A DNA stretch of 64,000 bases, taken from Bacillota bacterium (lineage in GTDB: Bacteria > Bacillota > Clostridia > Oscillospirales > Oscillospiraceae). The stretch's first letter is position 1. Each line of letters starts with the position of its first letter. The stretch is from assembly GCA_030535235.1 (NCBI GenBank), contig JAUNCL010000010.1, forward strand, positions 1 to 64,000, written 5' to 3'. Below the pieces are notes generated by a model, which worked only from the letters and a program-made list of their open reading frames with translations, was not told the DNA's origin and did no database searches. Of this stretch, positions 27,309 through 35,467 are shown piece after piece. Made by a program: the position numbers and the translations under genes.

Positions 27309-28510
27309 TTGCGTTTCTCCTTTCCCGCTGCGGTGCAGATGATGTCTCCGTCGGAGACCCGGACGCGGAGGGAATCCCCCGCCTTCACCTGCTCTATGGT
27401 GGAGACGACGGTTCCGTCGTCTGTCTGTGCGATGGAATAGCCCCGGCTCAGGACCTTGAAGGGGCTTAACGCGTCCAGGGAGGCTGCCACGCGGCCCATT
27501 CGCTGCCGCTCCTCCCCCACCCGCAGCTCCATGCTGTGGACCAGCCGCTGCTGCCGGTAGTCCAGCAGCAGGCGCTTTTCCTGGATGGAACGCAGAGGGG
27601 ACTGCAAAAAGGGGCTGCTCCCCAGCCGCCGCAGGGCCTCCCGCCGGGTCTGGATGGTGCGGTCCATGGTGTTCTCCAGCCGCACCTCCAGGTGGGCCAG
27701 GGTGTCCCGCAGGTCATCCTGGTGGGGCACCGCCCGTTCCGCCCCGTTGGAGGGGGTGGAGGCCCGCAGGTCGGCTACAAAGTCGGCGATGGTCACGTCT
27801 GGCTCGTGGCCCACGGCAGAGATCACGGGGATCCGGGAGCGGTAGATGGCCCGGGCCACTCCCTCGTCATTGAAGGCCCACAGGTCCTCCATGGACCCGC
27901 CGCCCCGGCCGGTGATGATGAGGTCGGCCAGCCCGGCGGCGTTCACCAGGTCCAGGGCCTGGACGATCTCCTCCGGGGCCTCCTCTCCCTGGACCCGCAC
28001 CGGCACCACCAGCACCTGGGCCATGGGATAGCGGGCCCCTAAAATGCGGATCATATCCCGCACCGCCGCTCCGGCGGGAGAGGTCACCAGGGCAATGGTC
28101 TTCGGAAAGGCCGGGATGGGCTTTTTGTGGGCGGGGTCGAAGAGCCCCTCCCTGTTCAGCCGGTTCTTTAACTGCTCAAAGGCAAAGGCCAGCTCCCCGA
28201 TGCCGTCGGGGACCATCCGGGTGCAGTAGAGCTGATAGGCACCGTCCCGGGGAAAGACCGACACCCGGCCGGACACCACCACCTTCATGCCGTTCTCCGG
28301 CCGGAACCGGAGGGACAGGGCCTCCCGGCGGAACATGACGCAGCGGATGCTGCTCTCCGCGTCCTTCAGGGAGAAATAGTGGTGGCCTGAGGGGTAGACC
28401 TTATAGTTGGAAATCTCACTGCGCACCAGCACATTGGCCAGCACCCGGTCCCGGTCCAGGAGCTGCTTGACATACTGGTTGAGGGCAGTGACGGTAATCG
28501 GTTCAGTCAT
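27290..28510 (-). CDS. xseA: Exodeoxyribonuclease VII large subunit
   Basis: A 406-residue nuclease subunit. N-terminal OB fold (about 1-100, RSEISNYKVYPSGHHYFSLKD), then the catalytic region with ALVTSPAGAAVRDMI, DLIITGRGGGSMEDLWAFNDE and SAVGHEPDVTIADFVADLRASTPS. A coiled-coil C-terminal part follows. It is somewhat shorter than E. coli XseA (456), mainly in the C-terminal helices. Confidence 0.96.
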   Translation of the reverse strand: MTEPITVTALNQYVKQLLDRDRVLANVLVRSEISNYKVYPSGHHYFSLKDAESSIRCVMFRREALSLRFRPENGMKVVVSGRVSVFPRDGAYQLYCTRMVPDGIGELAFAFEQLKNRLNREGLFDPAHKKPIPAFPKTIALVTSPAGAAVRDMIRILGARYPMAQVLVVPVRVQGEEAPEEIVQALDLVNAAGLADLIITGRGGGSMEDLWAFNDEGVARAIYRSRIPVISAVGHEPDVTIADFVADLRASTPSNGAERAVPHQDDLRDTLAHLEVRLENTMDRTIQTRREALRRLGSSPFLQSPLRSIQEKRLLLDYRQQRLVHSMELRVGEERQRMGRVAASLDALSPFKVLSRGYSIAQTDDGTVVSTIEQVKAGDSLRVRVSDGDIICTAAGKEKRKWRKRS

Positions 28511-29447
28511 GATAGGTATCCTTGTGGAGCTGCCGCCAGGTGAGGATGGCTACCCCCATGGCGTTGTCGGTGGAAAAACGGGGCTCGGCAAAGACCGCCC
28601 CGCAGGCCTTTGTCATGGTCTCCCGCAGGAGCTGGTTGGAGGCCACGCCCCCGGCGCAGAGGACCGGCAGGCCGGGGTATTGCTTCAGGGCCTGCTTCGT
28701 GGCCTTCTCCACCCCGTGGATGACAGAGGCCAGCACATACCAGCAGATATCTGCCGGAGTCCAACCCTGTTCGGCCAGGGCGTTCATCTTGTTCTCCACC
28801 CCGGAGAAGGAGAAGGCGCAGTCCTTCACCTTCACTGCAAAGCCCTCCTTCTTCTCCGCCTGGAGGGAGAGGGCGTCCACCGCCTTGCCGGCGGGAAAGG
28901 CCAGCCCCAGCTTTTTCCCCGTCCGGTCAATGAGCTGACCGGCGGAGATATCCGTGGTGCCGCCGATGCACACAGCCCGCACCATCACCCCGTCGGGGGT
29001 CACATGGAGAAGCTCCGTGGTGCCGCCGGACAGGTGCCACACCAGATGAGGCCTGTCCAGCAGGTCCATGCGTCCGGCAGACCAGGCCGCCGCGGCGATG
29101 TGGCCCTGCTGATGGGAGCAGGGGTAGAAGGGCAGCTCCAGAGCCGCCGCCATCCCCCGGGCCTGGGACTCCCCTGCCAGGAAGCATGGCATGTAGGACC
29201 CCTCCACCTCCCGGGGCCGGGTGCTGGCCCCCAGGGCGGTGAGCCCGGCAGGCAGGCCGGTCTCCTTGAGCGCTTCCAGAATCTCCGGCATCCGCTTCAC
29301 ATGCTGGAAGAGGGCGTCACTCTGCCGCAGCCCCAGAGCCCCCTGGGGGACCTCCAGGAGCTTGCCGGCGTTGTCTCCCCGTTCCCCGTCAAACCAGGCG
29401 GCGGAGGTGGTGTAGTTGCTGGTGTCCAGCCCCAGTACCGCGCCCAT
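28503..29447 (-). CDS. TsaD/Kae1-like ASKHA-fold protein (peptidase M22 family paralogue)
   Basis: A 314-residue protein of the TsaD/Kae1 family. It keeps LGLDTSNYTTS at the N-terminus, a metal-binding HQQGH near residue 113, the nucleotide-binding HLSGGTTELL, and a C-terminal CAGGVASNQLLR ... STDNAMGVAI. It is shorter and more divergent than typical TsaD (~340), and lies in the nusB-xseA cluster where Clostridia often carry a second TsaD-like gene. It may not be the t6A-forming enzyme itself. A role in tRNA modification is a family guess only. Confidence 0.75.
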   Translation of the reverse strand: MGAVLGLDTSNYTTSAAWFDGERGDNAGKLLEVPQGALGLRQSDALFQHVKRMPEILEALKETGLPAGLTALGASTRPREVEGSYMPCFLAGESQARGMAAALELPFYPCSHQQGHIAAAAWSAGRMDLLDRPHLVWHLSGGTTELLHVTPDGVMVRAVCIGGTTDISAGQLIDRTGKKLGLAFPAGKAVDALSLQAEKKEGFAVKVKDCAFSFSGVENKMNALAEQGWTPADICWYVLASVIHGVEKATKQALKQYPGLPVLCAGGVASNQLLRETMTKACGAVFAEPRFSTDNAMGVAILTWRQLHKDTYHD

Positions 29448-29449
29448 GC

Positions 29450-29938
29450 TCAGGCCTCCTGAGAGGAGGTCTCCCCCTTGGGGGCGAAGTCCTCCGGGAA
29501 CTCGGCCCGGACAAAGGCCCCCAGGATGCCGTTGACAAAGGAGACCACCTTCTCGTCCTCGTACTTCTTGGTGATCTCCACCGCGTCGTTGATGGCGGCT
29601 GCCTTGGGGATGGCGGGCATGTAGAGGATCTCATACATGGCCACCCGCATGATGGCGGCGGCAGTCCGGGGGATCCGGGCAAAGGTCCAGTTCCTGGAAT
29701 ACTGGGCGATATACTGGTCCAGCTCCGGGCCGTGGCTGGCCACCCCCCGGACGACCTCCCGAATATATTGAATCTGCTTCTCGTTGGGATATTCCTTATA
29801 CATCTCGTTTTCCTCGCCCCAGCGGAGAAAATTCTCCCGATCCATCCGTTCCTCCAGGAACTCGTCGGGGGTCTGGTGGGAAAAGCCCAGGGAATAGGAG
29901 CAGTGAATGGCAATTTCTCTGGCAGTTGATCTGGTCAT
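29450..29938 (-). CDS. nusB: Transcription antitermination factor NusB
   Basis: A 162-residue all-helical NusB protein that acts in rRNA antitermination with NusE. Typical N-terminal STAREIAIHCSYSLGF and C-terminal AAINDAVEITKKYEDEKVVSFVNGILG are present. An insertion near residues 30-60 makes it longer than E. coli NusB (139). It is first in the leftward cluster ending with recN. Confidence 0.95.
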   Translation of the reverse strand: MTRSTAREIAIHCSYSLGFSHQTPDEFLEERMDRENFLRWGEENEMYKEYPNEKQIQYIREVVRGVASHGPELDQYIAQYSRNWTFARIPRTAAAIMRVAMYEILYMPAIPKAAAINDAVEITKKYEDEKVVSFVNGILGAFVRAEFPEDFAPKGETSSQEA

Positions 29939-29985
29939 GTTGGTTCCTCCAAATCCGGAATATGCAAACCTGTTTGTATATTCTT

Positions 29986-30014
29986 ATTATACAATCCAAT
30001 ATACAAAAAAGGAA
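29986..30014 (-). promoter_or_regulatory. Promoter of the nusB-recN cluster
   Basis: Perfect TATAAT (29991-29986) on the minus strand, with TTCCTT 17 bp upstream as a weak -35. It lies 47 bp before the nusB ATG. Confidence 0.6.
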
Positions 30015-30055
30015 GCCCTATCCGCTTCTTTTTCTGAGAACTTTTTCTTAACTTT

Positions 30056-30085
30056 TAAAAAAGCCCCCCTTTTTCAAGGGAGGCT
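30056..30085 (-). terminator. Terminator after the Asp23/Gls24 gene
   Basis: Minus strand: GCCTCCCTT, a short loop, AAGGGGGGC, then six T residues. It separates the Asp23-like gene from the nusB cluster. Confidence 0.8.
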
Positions 30086-30117
30086 TCCTCGTTGTCTGAT
30101 ACTTACCTTTTTTCCGC

Positions 30118-30492
30118 TCACGCCTCCTCGGGCTTCTCGAAGGAGATGCTGCCCACCCGGACGTTGACATCCGCCACCTGCATGCCGCTGGTGGCCTCCA
30201 CGTTGGCGATGATGGCCTCCTGGACCTTCTTCGCCACCTCGGGGATCACGTTGCCATACCGGATCTGGATGGCAACGTCGATGGTGATATTGTCGGACTC
30301 CCAGAGGATGCTGATCCCCTTGGACAGCTTTTTGCGGCCCAGGAGCTGTTCACCGACGCTGCCGCCGGCCAGACCGGTGACCCCGTCCACCTCCAGGGCG
30401 GCCGCCCCGGCGATCATCTCCAGGACCTCCTCGGAGATGTAGACATCGCCGTGCTCCTCCCTGCGGGAGTAGTATTCTCTGCTTTCGCTCAT
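30118..30492 (-). CDS. Asp23/Gls24 family envelope stress protein
   Basis: A 124-residue protein with the family core ISEEVLEMIAGAAALEVDGVTGL near 20-42 and IQIRYGNVIPEVAKKVQEAI near 77-96. Members associate with the cell envelope and are implicated in wall stress or general homeostasis. No signal or membrane segment is seen. In Clostridia a copy is often next to nusB, as here. Confidence 0.9.
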   Translation of the reverse strand: MSESREYYSRREEHGDVYISEEVLEMIAGAAALEVDGVTGLAGGSVGEQLLGRKKLSKGISILWESDNITIDVAIQIRYGNVIPEVAKKVQEAIIANVEATSGMQVADVNVRVGSISFEKPEEA

Positions 30493-30578
30493 GATGATAT
30501 CCTCCGTTGCTGTAAGGATTGGGTGTTTGCTTTTATTTTATTAATTATAGCATATCCCCCCAAAAGGGGCAAGCCCCA

Positions 30579-31418
30579 TTATCCCTGACGCTTCTTGGCA
30601 GACAGAAGGGTATTCTTCATCAGCATGGCCCGGGTCATGGGTCCCACGCCGCCGGGGACGGGGGTGATGGCAGAGGCCACCTCCTTGGCCGCCTCATAGT
30701 CCACGTCGCCGCAGAGCTTGCCGGCGTCGTTGTGGTTCATGGCCACGTCGATGACCACCGCACCGGGCTTGATCATGTCGGCGGTGACGATGTTCACCTT
30801 GCCCACAGCGGCCACCAGGATGTCGGCGGTGCGGCAGACCTCGGCCAGATTGGGGGTCCGGGAGTGACAGATGGTCACCGTGCCGTGGCGCTGGAGGAGC
30901 AGGATGGACATGGGCTTGCCCACGATATTGGAGCGGCCGATGACCACGCACTGCTTACCCTTGGGGTCGATGCCGTACTCATCCAGGATCTCCATAACGC
31001 CGTAGGGGGTGCAGGGCAGGAAGCCCTCCTTGCCGATGAGCAGGGCGCCCATGTTCATGGGGTGGAAGCCGTCCACGTCCTTCTCCGGGTCGATGGCCAT
31101 GAGCACGGCCTCCTCGTTGATGCCCTTGGGCAGGGGAAGCTGGCAGAGGATGCCGTCGATGTCCGCCCGGCCGTTCAGCTCATGGATCAGGTCGATGAGC
31201 GCAGCCTCGGTGGTCTCCTCGGGCAGGGCATATTCCTCGCTCAGGAAGCCGCACTCCTCGCAGTCCTTCCGCTTGCTGTTGACATAGACCCGGCTGGCGG
31301 GGTTGTTGCCCACGATGATGACCGCCAGACCGGGGGTGCGCTTGAGGGCCTCGGCCTCCTTCTTGACCTGTTCCTTGCACTTCTTGGCCAGTGCCTTGCC
31401 GTCTAAAATAGTTGCCAT
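30579..31418 (-). CDS. folD: Bifunctional methylene-THF dehydrogenase/methenyl-THF cyclohydrolase FolD
   Basis: A 279-residue enzyme of one-carbon folate metabolism making 10-formyl-THF with NADP. Marks: YVNSKRKDCEECG (catalytic Lys region), DGILCQLPLPKG, PEKDVDGFHPMN and VIGRSNIVGKPMSILLL for NADP binding, with PVPGGVGPMTRAML near the C-terminus. ATG 31418 was chosen by homology and an AGGAGA site. It begins 2 bp after lgt ends. Confidence 0.98.
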   Translation of the reverse strand: MATILDGKALAKKCKEQVKKEAEALKRTPGLAVIIVGNNPASRVYVNSKRKDCEECGFLSEEYALPEETTEAALIDLIHELNGRADIDGILCQLPLPKGINEEAVLMAIDPEKDVDGFHPMNMGALLIGKEGFLPCTPYGVMEILDEYGIDPKGKQCVVIGRSNIVGKPMSILLLQRHGTVTICHSRTPNLAEVCRTADILVAAVGKVNIVTADMIKPGAVVIDVAMNHNDAGKLCGDVDYEAAKEVASAITPVPGGVGPMTRAMLMKNTLLSAKKRQG

Positions 31419-31419
31419 G

Positions 31420-32295
31420 TTACGTAGTCTCCTTTCCTGTTTGGTTGACTTGATATACATACAGATCCTTCGGATCGGGTTTCCTGGAAAGCTTCCACAG
31501 GAGCAGCCCCGCCGCCACGGCGAAGCTGACAAAGCCCACCATCTGGGAGGTGCGGATGCCGGTAGAGAAAAAATACAGGCTGTCGGTGCGCAGGCCCTCG
31601 ATCAGTCCCCGGCCGAAGCCGTACCAGGCCACATAGAGGAGAAAGAGCTGGCCGTCGAACCGCCGCAGGCCCTTGTATAGGATCACCAGCAGCAGGCAGA
31701 AGCCCACCAGGTTCCACAGGGATTCATACAGGAAGGTGGGGTGGACCTCCAGGGTCTGCTCCACCCCGTTCACCGTCTCCTGGATCCCCATCCGCCAGGG
31801 CAGGCCGGTCTCCCGGCCGTAGGCCTCCCTGTTGACAAAGTTTCCCCACCGGCCGGCGATCTGGCCAATGAGCAGGCCAAAGACGCAGGCGTCCGCCAGG
31901 GCGGGAAAGGGGATCTTTTTGTGCCGGGCCACCAGCCAGGCGATGAGGACCCCGAAGAGAATCCCGCCGTAAATGGCCAGGCCGCCGTTGTGGACGTTGA
32001 GGCAGGCCTTGAGGTTCCAGCTCCCGTCGGCGTTCCGGTAGAGTGAGGGATTGAAGACGATGTAGTAGAGCCGGGCGCCCAGGATGCCCCCGGGGGCGGC
32101 AAAGAGGAGCAGATCCAGAATATCGTCCGGCTTCAGCCCGAATTTTTTGGCCTGGAGGCAGCAGAAGCCGCCTCCCAGGACAAAGCCAAAGGCAATGATG
32201 ATGCCGTACCAATAGATGTCAAAGTCCCCCAGGGAGAAGGCCACCGGGTCCAGGTGGAAGGTCAGACCCAGGCCGGGAAAGGTCACCGTGTTCAC
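31420..32295 (-). CDS. lgt: Prolipoprotein diacylglyceryl transferase
   Basis: A 291-residue multi-pass membrane enzyme that adds diacylglycerol to the lipobox Cys of prolipoproteins. It has about seven hydrophobic segments. The HNGGLAIYGG motif is near residue 101 and the Lgt signature GRWGNFVNREAYG near 144-156. Lipoprotein substrates in this window include ApbE, the GerS-like protein, LivJ and the 39039-39968 product. It overlaps the M16 gene by four bases. Confidence 0.97.
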   Translation of the reverse strand: MNTVTFPGLGLTFHLDPVAFSLGDFDIYWYGIIIAFGFVLGGGFCCLQAKKFGLKPDDILDLLLFAAPGGILGARLYYIVFNPSLYRNADGSWNLKACLNVHNGGLAIYGGILFGVLIAWLVARHKKIPFPALADACVFGLLIGQIAGRWGNFVNREAYGRETGLPWRMGIQETVNGVEQTLEVHPTFLYESLWNLVGFCLLLVILYKGLRRFDGQLFLLYVAWYGFGRGLIEGLRTDSLYFFSTGIRTSQMVGFVSFAVAAGLLLWKLSRKPDPKDLYVYQVNQTGKETT

Positions 32296-33575
32296 GCCTC
32301 TCCCTCCCCGGGCCGGATGACCACCAGGGCGGTCTGCTCCGGCCGGAACCAGGTTCGGATGAAGTCCTCCGCGTCCTGCCGGGTGATGGCGTCGTAGACC
32401 TCCGGGAAGGTCCAGGGGTCCTGGTCCTGGAAATAGCCCTGGGCCTGCTCCACGCAGAGGTTCTCAAAGGAGTTCAGCGACCGGACGAAGCTGCCGTAGG
32501 CCGCCTTTTTCAGGCGGTTGAACAGGCCCTCGTCCAGGCCTTCCGCCCCCACCCGGGCGGCCTCCGCCTGGATGGCGTCCCGGACGGCCGCCGGGTCCTT
32601 GCTCTCGCCGCCGGCCACCAGGAAGGCGCAGCCGGGGTAGTCCATATAGCCGCAGTAAAAGCTGCCGTTGATGAGCCCCTGGGTGTAGAGCCGGCTGTAA
32701 AGGGGAGCCGAGGAGCCCATGAGGGCCTCGCACACCAGATCGCCCAGCAGCTTCTGCCGGAACTGGCCGGGGCCGTCTTCCTCGGGCCGGAGCTTGATTC
32801 CCACCTGAAAGAGAGGGGCCGACACCGCCATGGCTTTGCCGTTCTCCCGCTGATAGACCTCCACCGGCTCGTCCTCCCCGTGGTCCCGGGGAATGGGGGG
32901 CTTGGCCTCCCCGGGCAAAATCTCCCGGGCCAGGTCGCAGACCCGCTGCGGGTCCACGTTCCCCGCCACGCACAGGACCATGTTGGAGGGGGTGTAGAAG
33001 GCCTCGTGACAATGATATAAGGTATCCGCCGTGATCCGGGCGATGGACTCCACGGAGCCCGCCACTGAGTTGCGGATGGGGTGGTGCTGATACAGGGCCT
33101 CCAGCAGCAGCCGGTAGGACTGCCGGCCGGGGGTGTCCTCCATCATGCGGATCTCCTGGCCGATGATCCCCTGCTCCTTCTGAACGCTCTCCTCGGTGAA
33201 GTAGGGCACGGAGACGAACTCCAGCAGGGTCCGCAGGTTCTCCCAAAAGAGGTCGGTGCACTCAAAGTGATAGCCGGTGATGGCGCTGCTGGTAAAGGCG
33301 TTGGGAGAGGCCCCGGTGGAGGAGAGCTTTTGGAGGGCGTTGCCCCCGTCGGGGGTGTCGAACATCTTGTGCTCCAGGTAGTGGGCGATGCCCATGGGGG
33401 TGTCCAGCCACCGGCCGTTCAGCTGGAACCGGGTGTCCATGCCCCCATAGCGGGTGGCGAAGAAGGCGTAGCACTTGCCAAAGTCGGGCTTGGGAAACAC
33501 GCAGACCCGCAGGCCGTTTTCCAGCGTCTCCTCATAGAGGATCTCTCCGATGCGCTCGTAGGTCTTTTTTTCCAT
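32292..33575 (-). CDS. M16 family zinc peptidase, YmfH-like
   Basis: A 427-residue pitrilysin-like protein with the inverted zinc motif HYLEHKMF near residue 65 and an expected distal Glu in the following helix. It pairs with the adjacent M16 gene, which lacks the motif. The YmfF/YmfH pair is known in Firmicutes, and database names link related proteins to EF-P modification, but the substrate is unknown. Four-base overlaps and short gaps suggest one operon from the upstream M16 gene through lgt to folD. Confidence 0.9.
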   Translation of the reverse strand: MEKKTYERIGEILYEETLENGLRVCVFPKPDFGKCYAFFATRYGGMDTRFQLNGRWLDTPMGIAHYLEHKMFDTPDGGNALQKLSSTGASPNAFTSSAITGYHFECTDLFWENLRTLLEFVSVPYFTEESVQKEQGIIGQEIRMMEDTPGRQSYRLLLEALYQHHPIRNSVAGSVESIARITADTLYHCHEAFYTPSNMVLCVAGNVDPQRVCDLAREILPGEAKPPIPRDHGEDEPVEVYQRENGKAMAVSAPLFQVGIKLRPEEDGPGQFRQKLLGDLVCEALMGSSAPLYSRLYTQGLINGSFYCGYMDYPGCAFLVAGGESKDPAAVRDAIQAEAARVGAEGLDEGLFNRLKKAAYGSFVRSLNSFENLCVEQAQGYFQDQDPWTFPEVYDAITRQDAEDFIRTWFRPEQTALVVIRPGEGEA

Positions 33576-33578
33576 GGC

Positions 33579-34862
33579 TCAGTCCTCCTTCCCCCGCAGG
33601 GTATACACGCTGTCCAGCCGGATCCTGTTGGCTGCCGCCACCAGATCCTCCAGGGTGACGGTTTCCACCTCCGCCGCCAGCTCCTCGGGGGTGAAGTCGG
33701 TGCCGGTGACGAAGCGGTTGAGCCAGTATTCCTCCAGCCGGCCCTGGGCGTCCAGGGAGGATCGCAGGCTGCCCACCACCGAGCGCCGGGCGGCCTCCAG
33801 CTCCTCAGGGGCGATCTCCCCCCGCTGGCAGGCGGCCAGTTGGGCTAAGATCTCCTCCTCGGCTTTTTGGAAGTTGGCGAACTCCACGCCGGAGTAGACC
33901 AGCAGGACCCCCTTGTTCATGGCCAGGGAGGAGCTGGCGAAATAGCACAGGGAGAGCTTTTCCCGTACATTTAAAAAGAGCTTGGAGTTGGTGCTGCCGC
34001 CGTAGACGGCGTTGAGGAGGAAGAACCGGGCCACGGTCTCCCTGTCCCGGAAGCCGCCCCCCACCCGGAAGCCCATGGTCAGCTTGCCCTGGGTCACGTC
34101 CATGGCGTCGGTGAAGCGGCGCACCTCCCCCTTGGGCTCCGCCACGGAGAGGGTCTCCGGCACCGGCTGCCGCTGGGTCTGAGGCAGGTCGGTCAGAGCC
34201 GCCCGGAAGGCGGCCTCCACCCGGTCCGCATCGGCGGAACCACAATAATAAAGGTAGACGGGGGCGGTCTCCAGCATCTCCCGGTACCGGGCAAAGAGGG
34301 CCTCCCCGGTGATGGCCCGGGCATTGTCCTCGCTGCCCAGCTTGTCGATGCCGTAGGCCTCTCCCTGGCACATGAGCCGGCGCAGACGGGCCAGGGAATA
34401 CTGCAGTTTATCATTGATCTCACTGCGGATCTTGTCGATCAGGTTGGCCTTCTCGCTCTCCACATAATCGGGAAGGAAAGAAGTGCCGTCCCCGGCGGGA
34501 TGGAGGAGGATCTCCCCAAAGAGACCGGCGGCAGACTCCAGGATCTGACTGCCCTCGGGCACGAAGGCGTCGTCCAGAAAGCTGCCCCAGAAGCCCACGC
34601 ACTGGACCTCCCCCTTCTTCCGGACGATGGGCTCGATCCCCCCGCCGTACAGGTCGTCCAGGGCGGCGGACAGGGACTCCATATCGGGATGAGCCTGGGT
34701 GCCCCGGCGCAGGACCTTGGGCAGCAGGGCGTTCAAAGAGGCTGTCTCCTCCCGGAGGGGCTCCAGAAAGGTCACCCCCAGCATGGAGGTCTTGAATTTT
34801 TTCGTCCGCACCGCCCGGAGCACAACACCGGGGGCCAGGACGCGTTCTGTGATTGGGAGCAT
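33579..34862 (-). CDS. M16 family peptidase-like protein without zinc motif, YmfF-like
   Basis: A 427-residue M16-fold protein lacking HxxEH; the corresponding region reads HPDMESLSAALDDLYGG. This is typical of the inactive partner in a two-subunit M16 pair. C-terminal M16 motifs such as GFRVGGGFRDRETVARFFLLNAVYGGS and LNVREKLSLCYFASSSL (read over about 255-305) are present. ATG 34862 was chosen because AAAGGAGGAGA precedes it. A longer in-frame upstream extension is not protein-like. Confidence 0.88.
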   Translation of the reverse strand: MLPITERVLAPGVVLRAVRTKKFKTSMLGVTFLEPLREETASLNALLPKVLRRGTQAHPDMESLSAALDDLYGGGIEPIVRKKGEVQCVGFWGSFLDDAFVPEGSQILESAAGLFGEILLHPAGDGTSFLPDYVESEKANLIDKIRSEINDKLQYSLARLRRLMCQGEAYGIDKLGSEDNARAITGEALFARYREMLETAPVYLYYCGSADADRVEAAFRAALTDLPQTQRQPVPETLSVAEPKGEVRRFTDAMDVTQGKLTMGFRVGGGFRDRETVARFFLLNAVYGGSTNSKLFLNVREKLSLCYFASSSLAMNKGVLLVYSGVEFANFQKAEEEILAQLAACQRGEIAPEELEAARRSVVGSLRSSLDAQGRLEEYWLNRFVTGTDFTPEELAAEVETVTLEDLVAAANRIRLDSVYTLRGKED

Positions 34863-35009
34863 AACATCTCCTCCTTTGGGGTCAGAAATCATGCCGGTGC
34901 GGCACAATAGATTGATGATATTGTACCATGATTTTCCGGAAAGTAAAGACGCGGTGGGTTTCTTCCATCCAATCCTCTCCAAAATTTCTGGTTTTGATAC
35001 AATTTCCTC

Positions 35010-35038
35010 TTGACAAAATCCCTCGGGTAGGTTAGGAT
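35010..35038 (+). promoter_or_regulatory. Promoter of the ylxM-ffh operon
   Basis: Perfect TTGACA, a 17-bp spacer and TAGGAT on the plus strand, 56 bp before ylxM. Confidence 0.75.
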
Positions 35039-35093
35039 AGTCACTGTTGTAAAGGAAAACAGCTTTACACTCCGCGCACGGGAGGGCTGAACC

Positions 35094-35462
35094 ATGAAAA
35101 ACCAAGCCTATCGAATGGCCATGCTCTTCGATTTCTACGGCGATCTCCTCACCCCCCGTCAGAAAGAGTTCTACGACCTGTACTACAACGATGACCTCTC
35201 CCTGGCCGAGATTGCGGAAAACTACGAGATCACCCGCCAGGGCGTCCGGGATATCATCGTCCGGGCGGAAAAGACCCTGGAGGATATCGAGGAAAAGACC
35301 GGTCTCATCCAGCGCTACCACCAGACCCGAGCCACCACGGCAGCGCTGCGGGAGCTCTGCACGCAGATCCAGACCCTGAACCGGAACCGACTGGGGGACC
35401 GCGAGCTGGAAACCCTCTGCGACCGGCTCAGCGAAACCATCGACGACCTTGGGAGGGAGTGA
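35094..35462 (+). CDS. ylxM: YlxM family SRP-associated DNA-binding-like protein (UPF0122)
   Basis: A 122-residue protein with a sigma-70 region-4-like helix-turn-helix (DDLSLAEIAENYEITRQGVRDII, about 43-65) after the typical LFDFYGDLLTPRQKEFYDLYY start. It is translated just before ffh; its stop TGA (35460-35462) lies 5 bp before the ffh ATG. In many Firmicutes the order is ftsY-ylxM-ffh; ftsY is not next to it here. A role in the SRP pathway is known for streptococcal YlxM. Confidence 0.93.
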   Translation: MKNQAYRMAMLFDFYGDLLTPRQKEFYDLYYNDDLSLAEIAENYEITRQGVRDIIVRAEKTLEDIEEKTGLIQRYHQTRATTAALRELCTQIQTLNRNRLGDRELETLCDRLSETIDDLGRE

Positions 35463-35467
35463 ATTTC

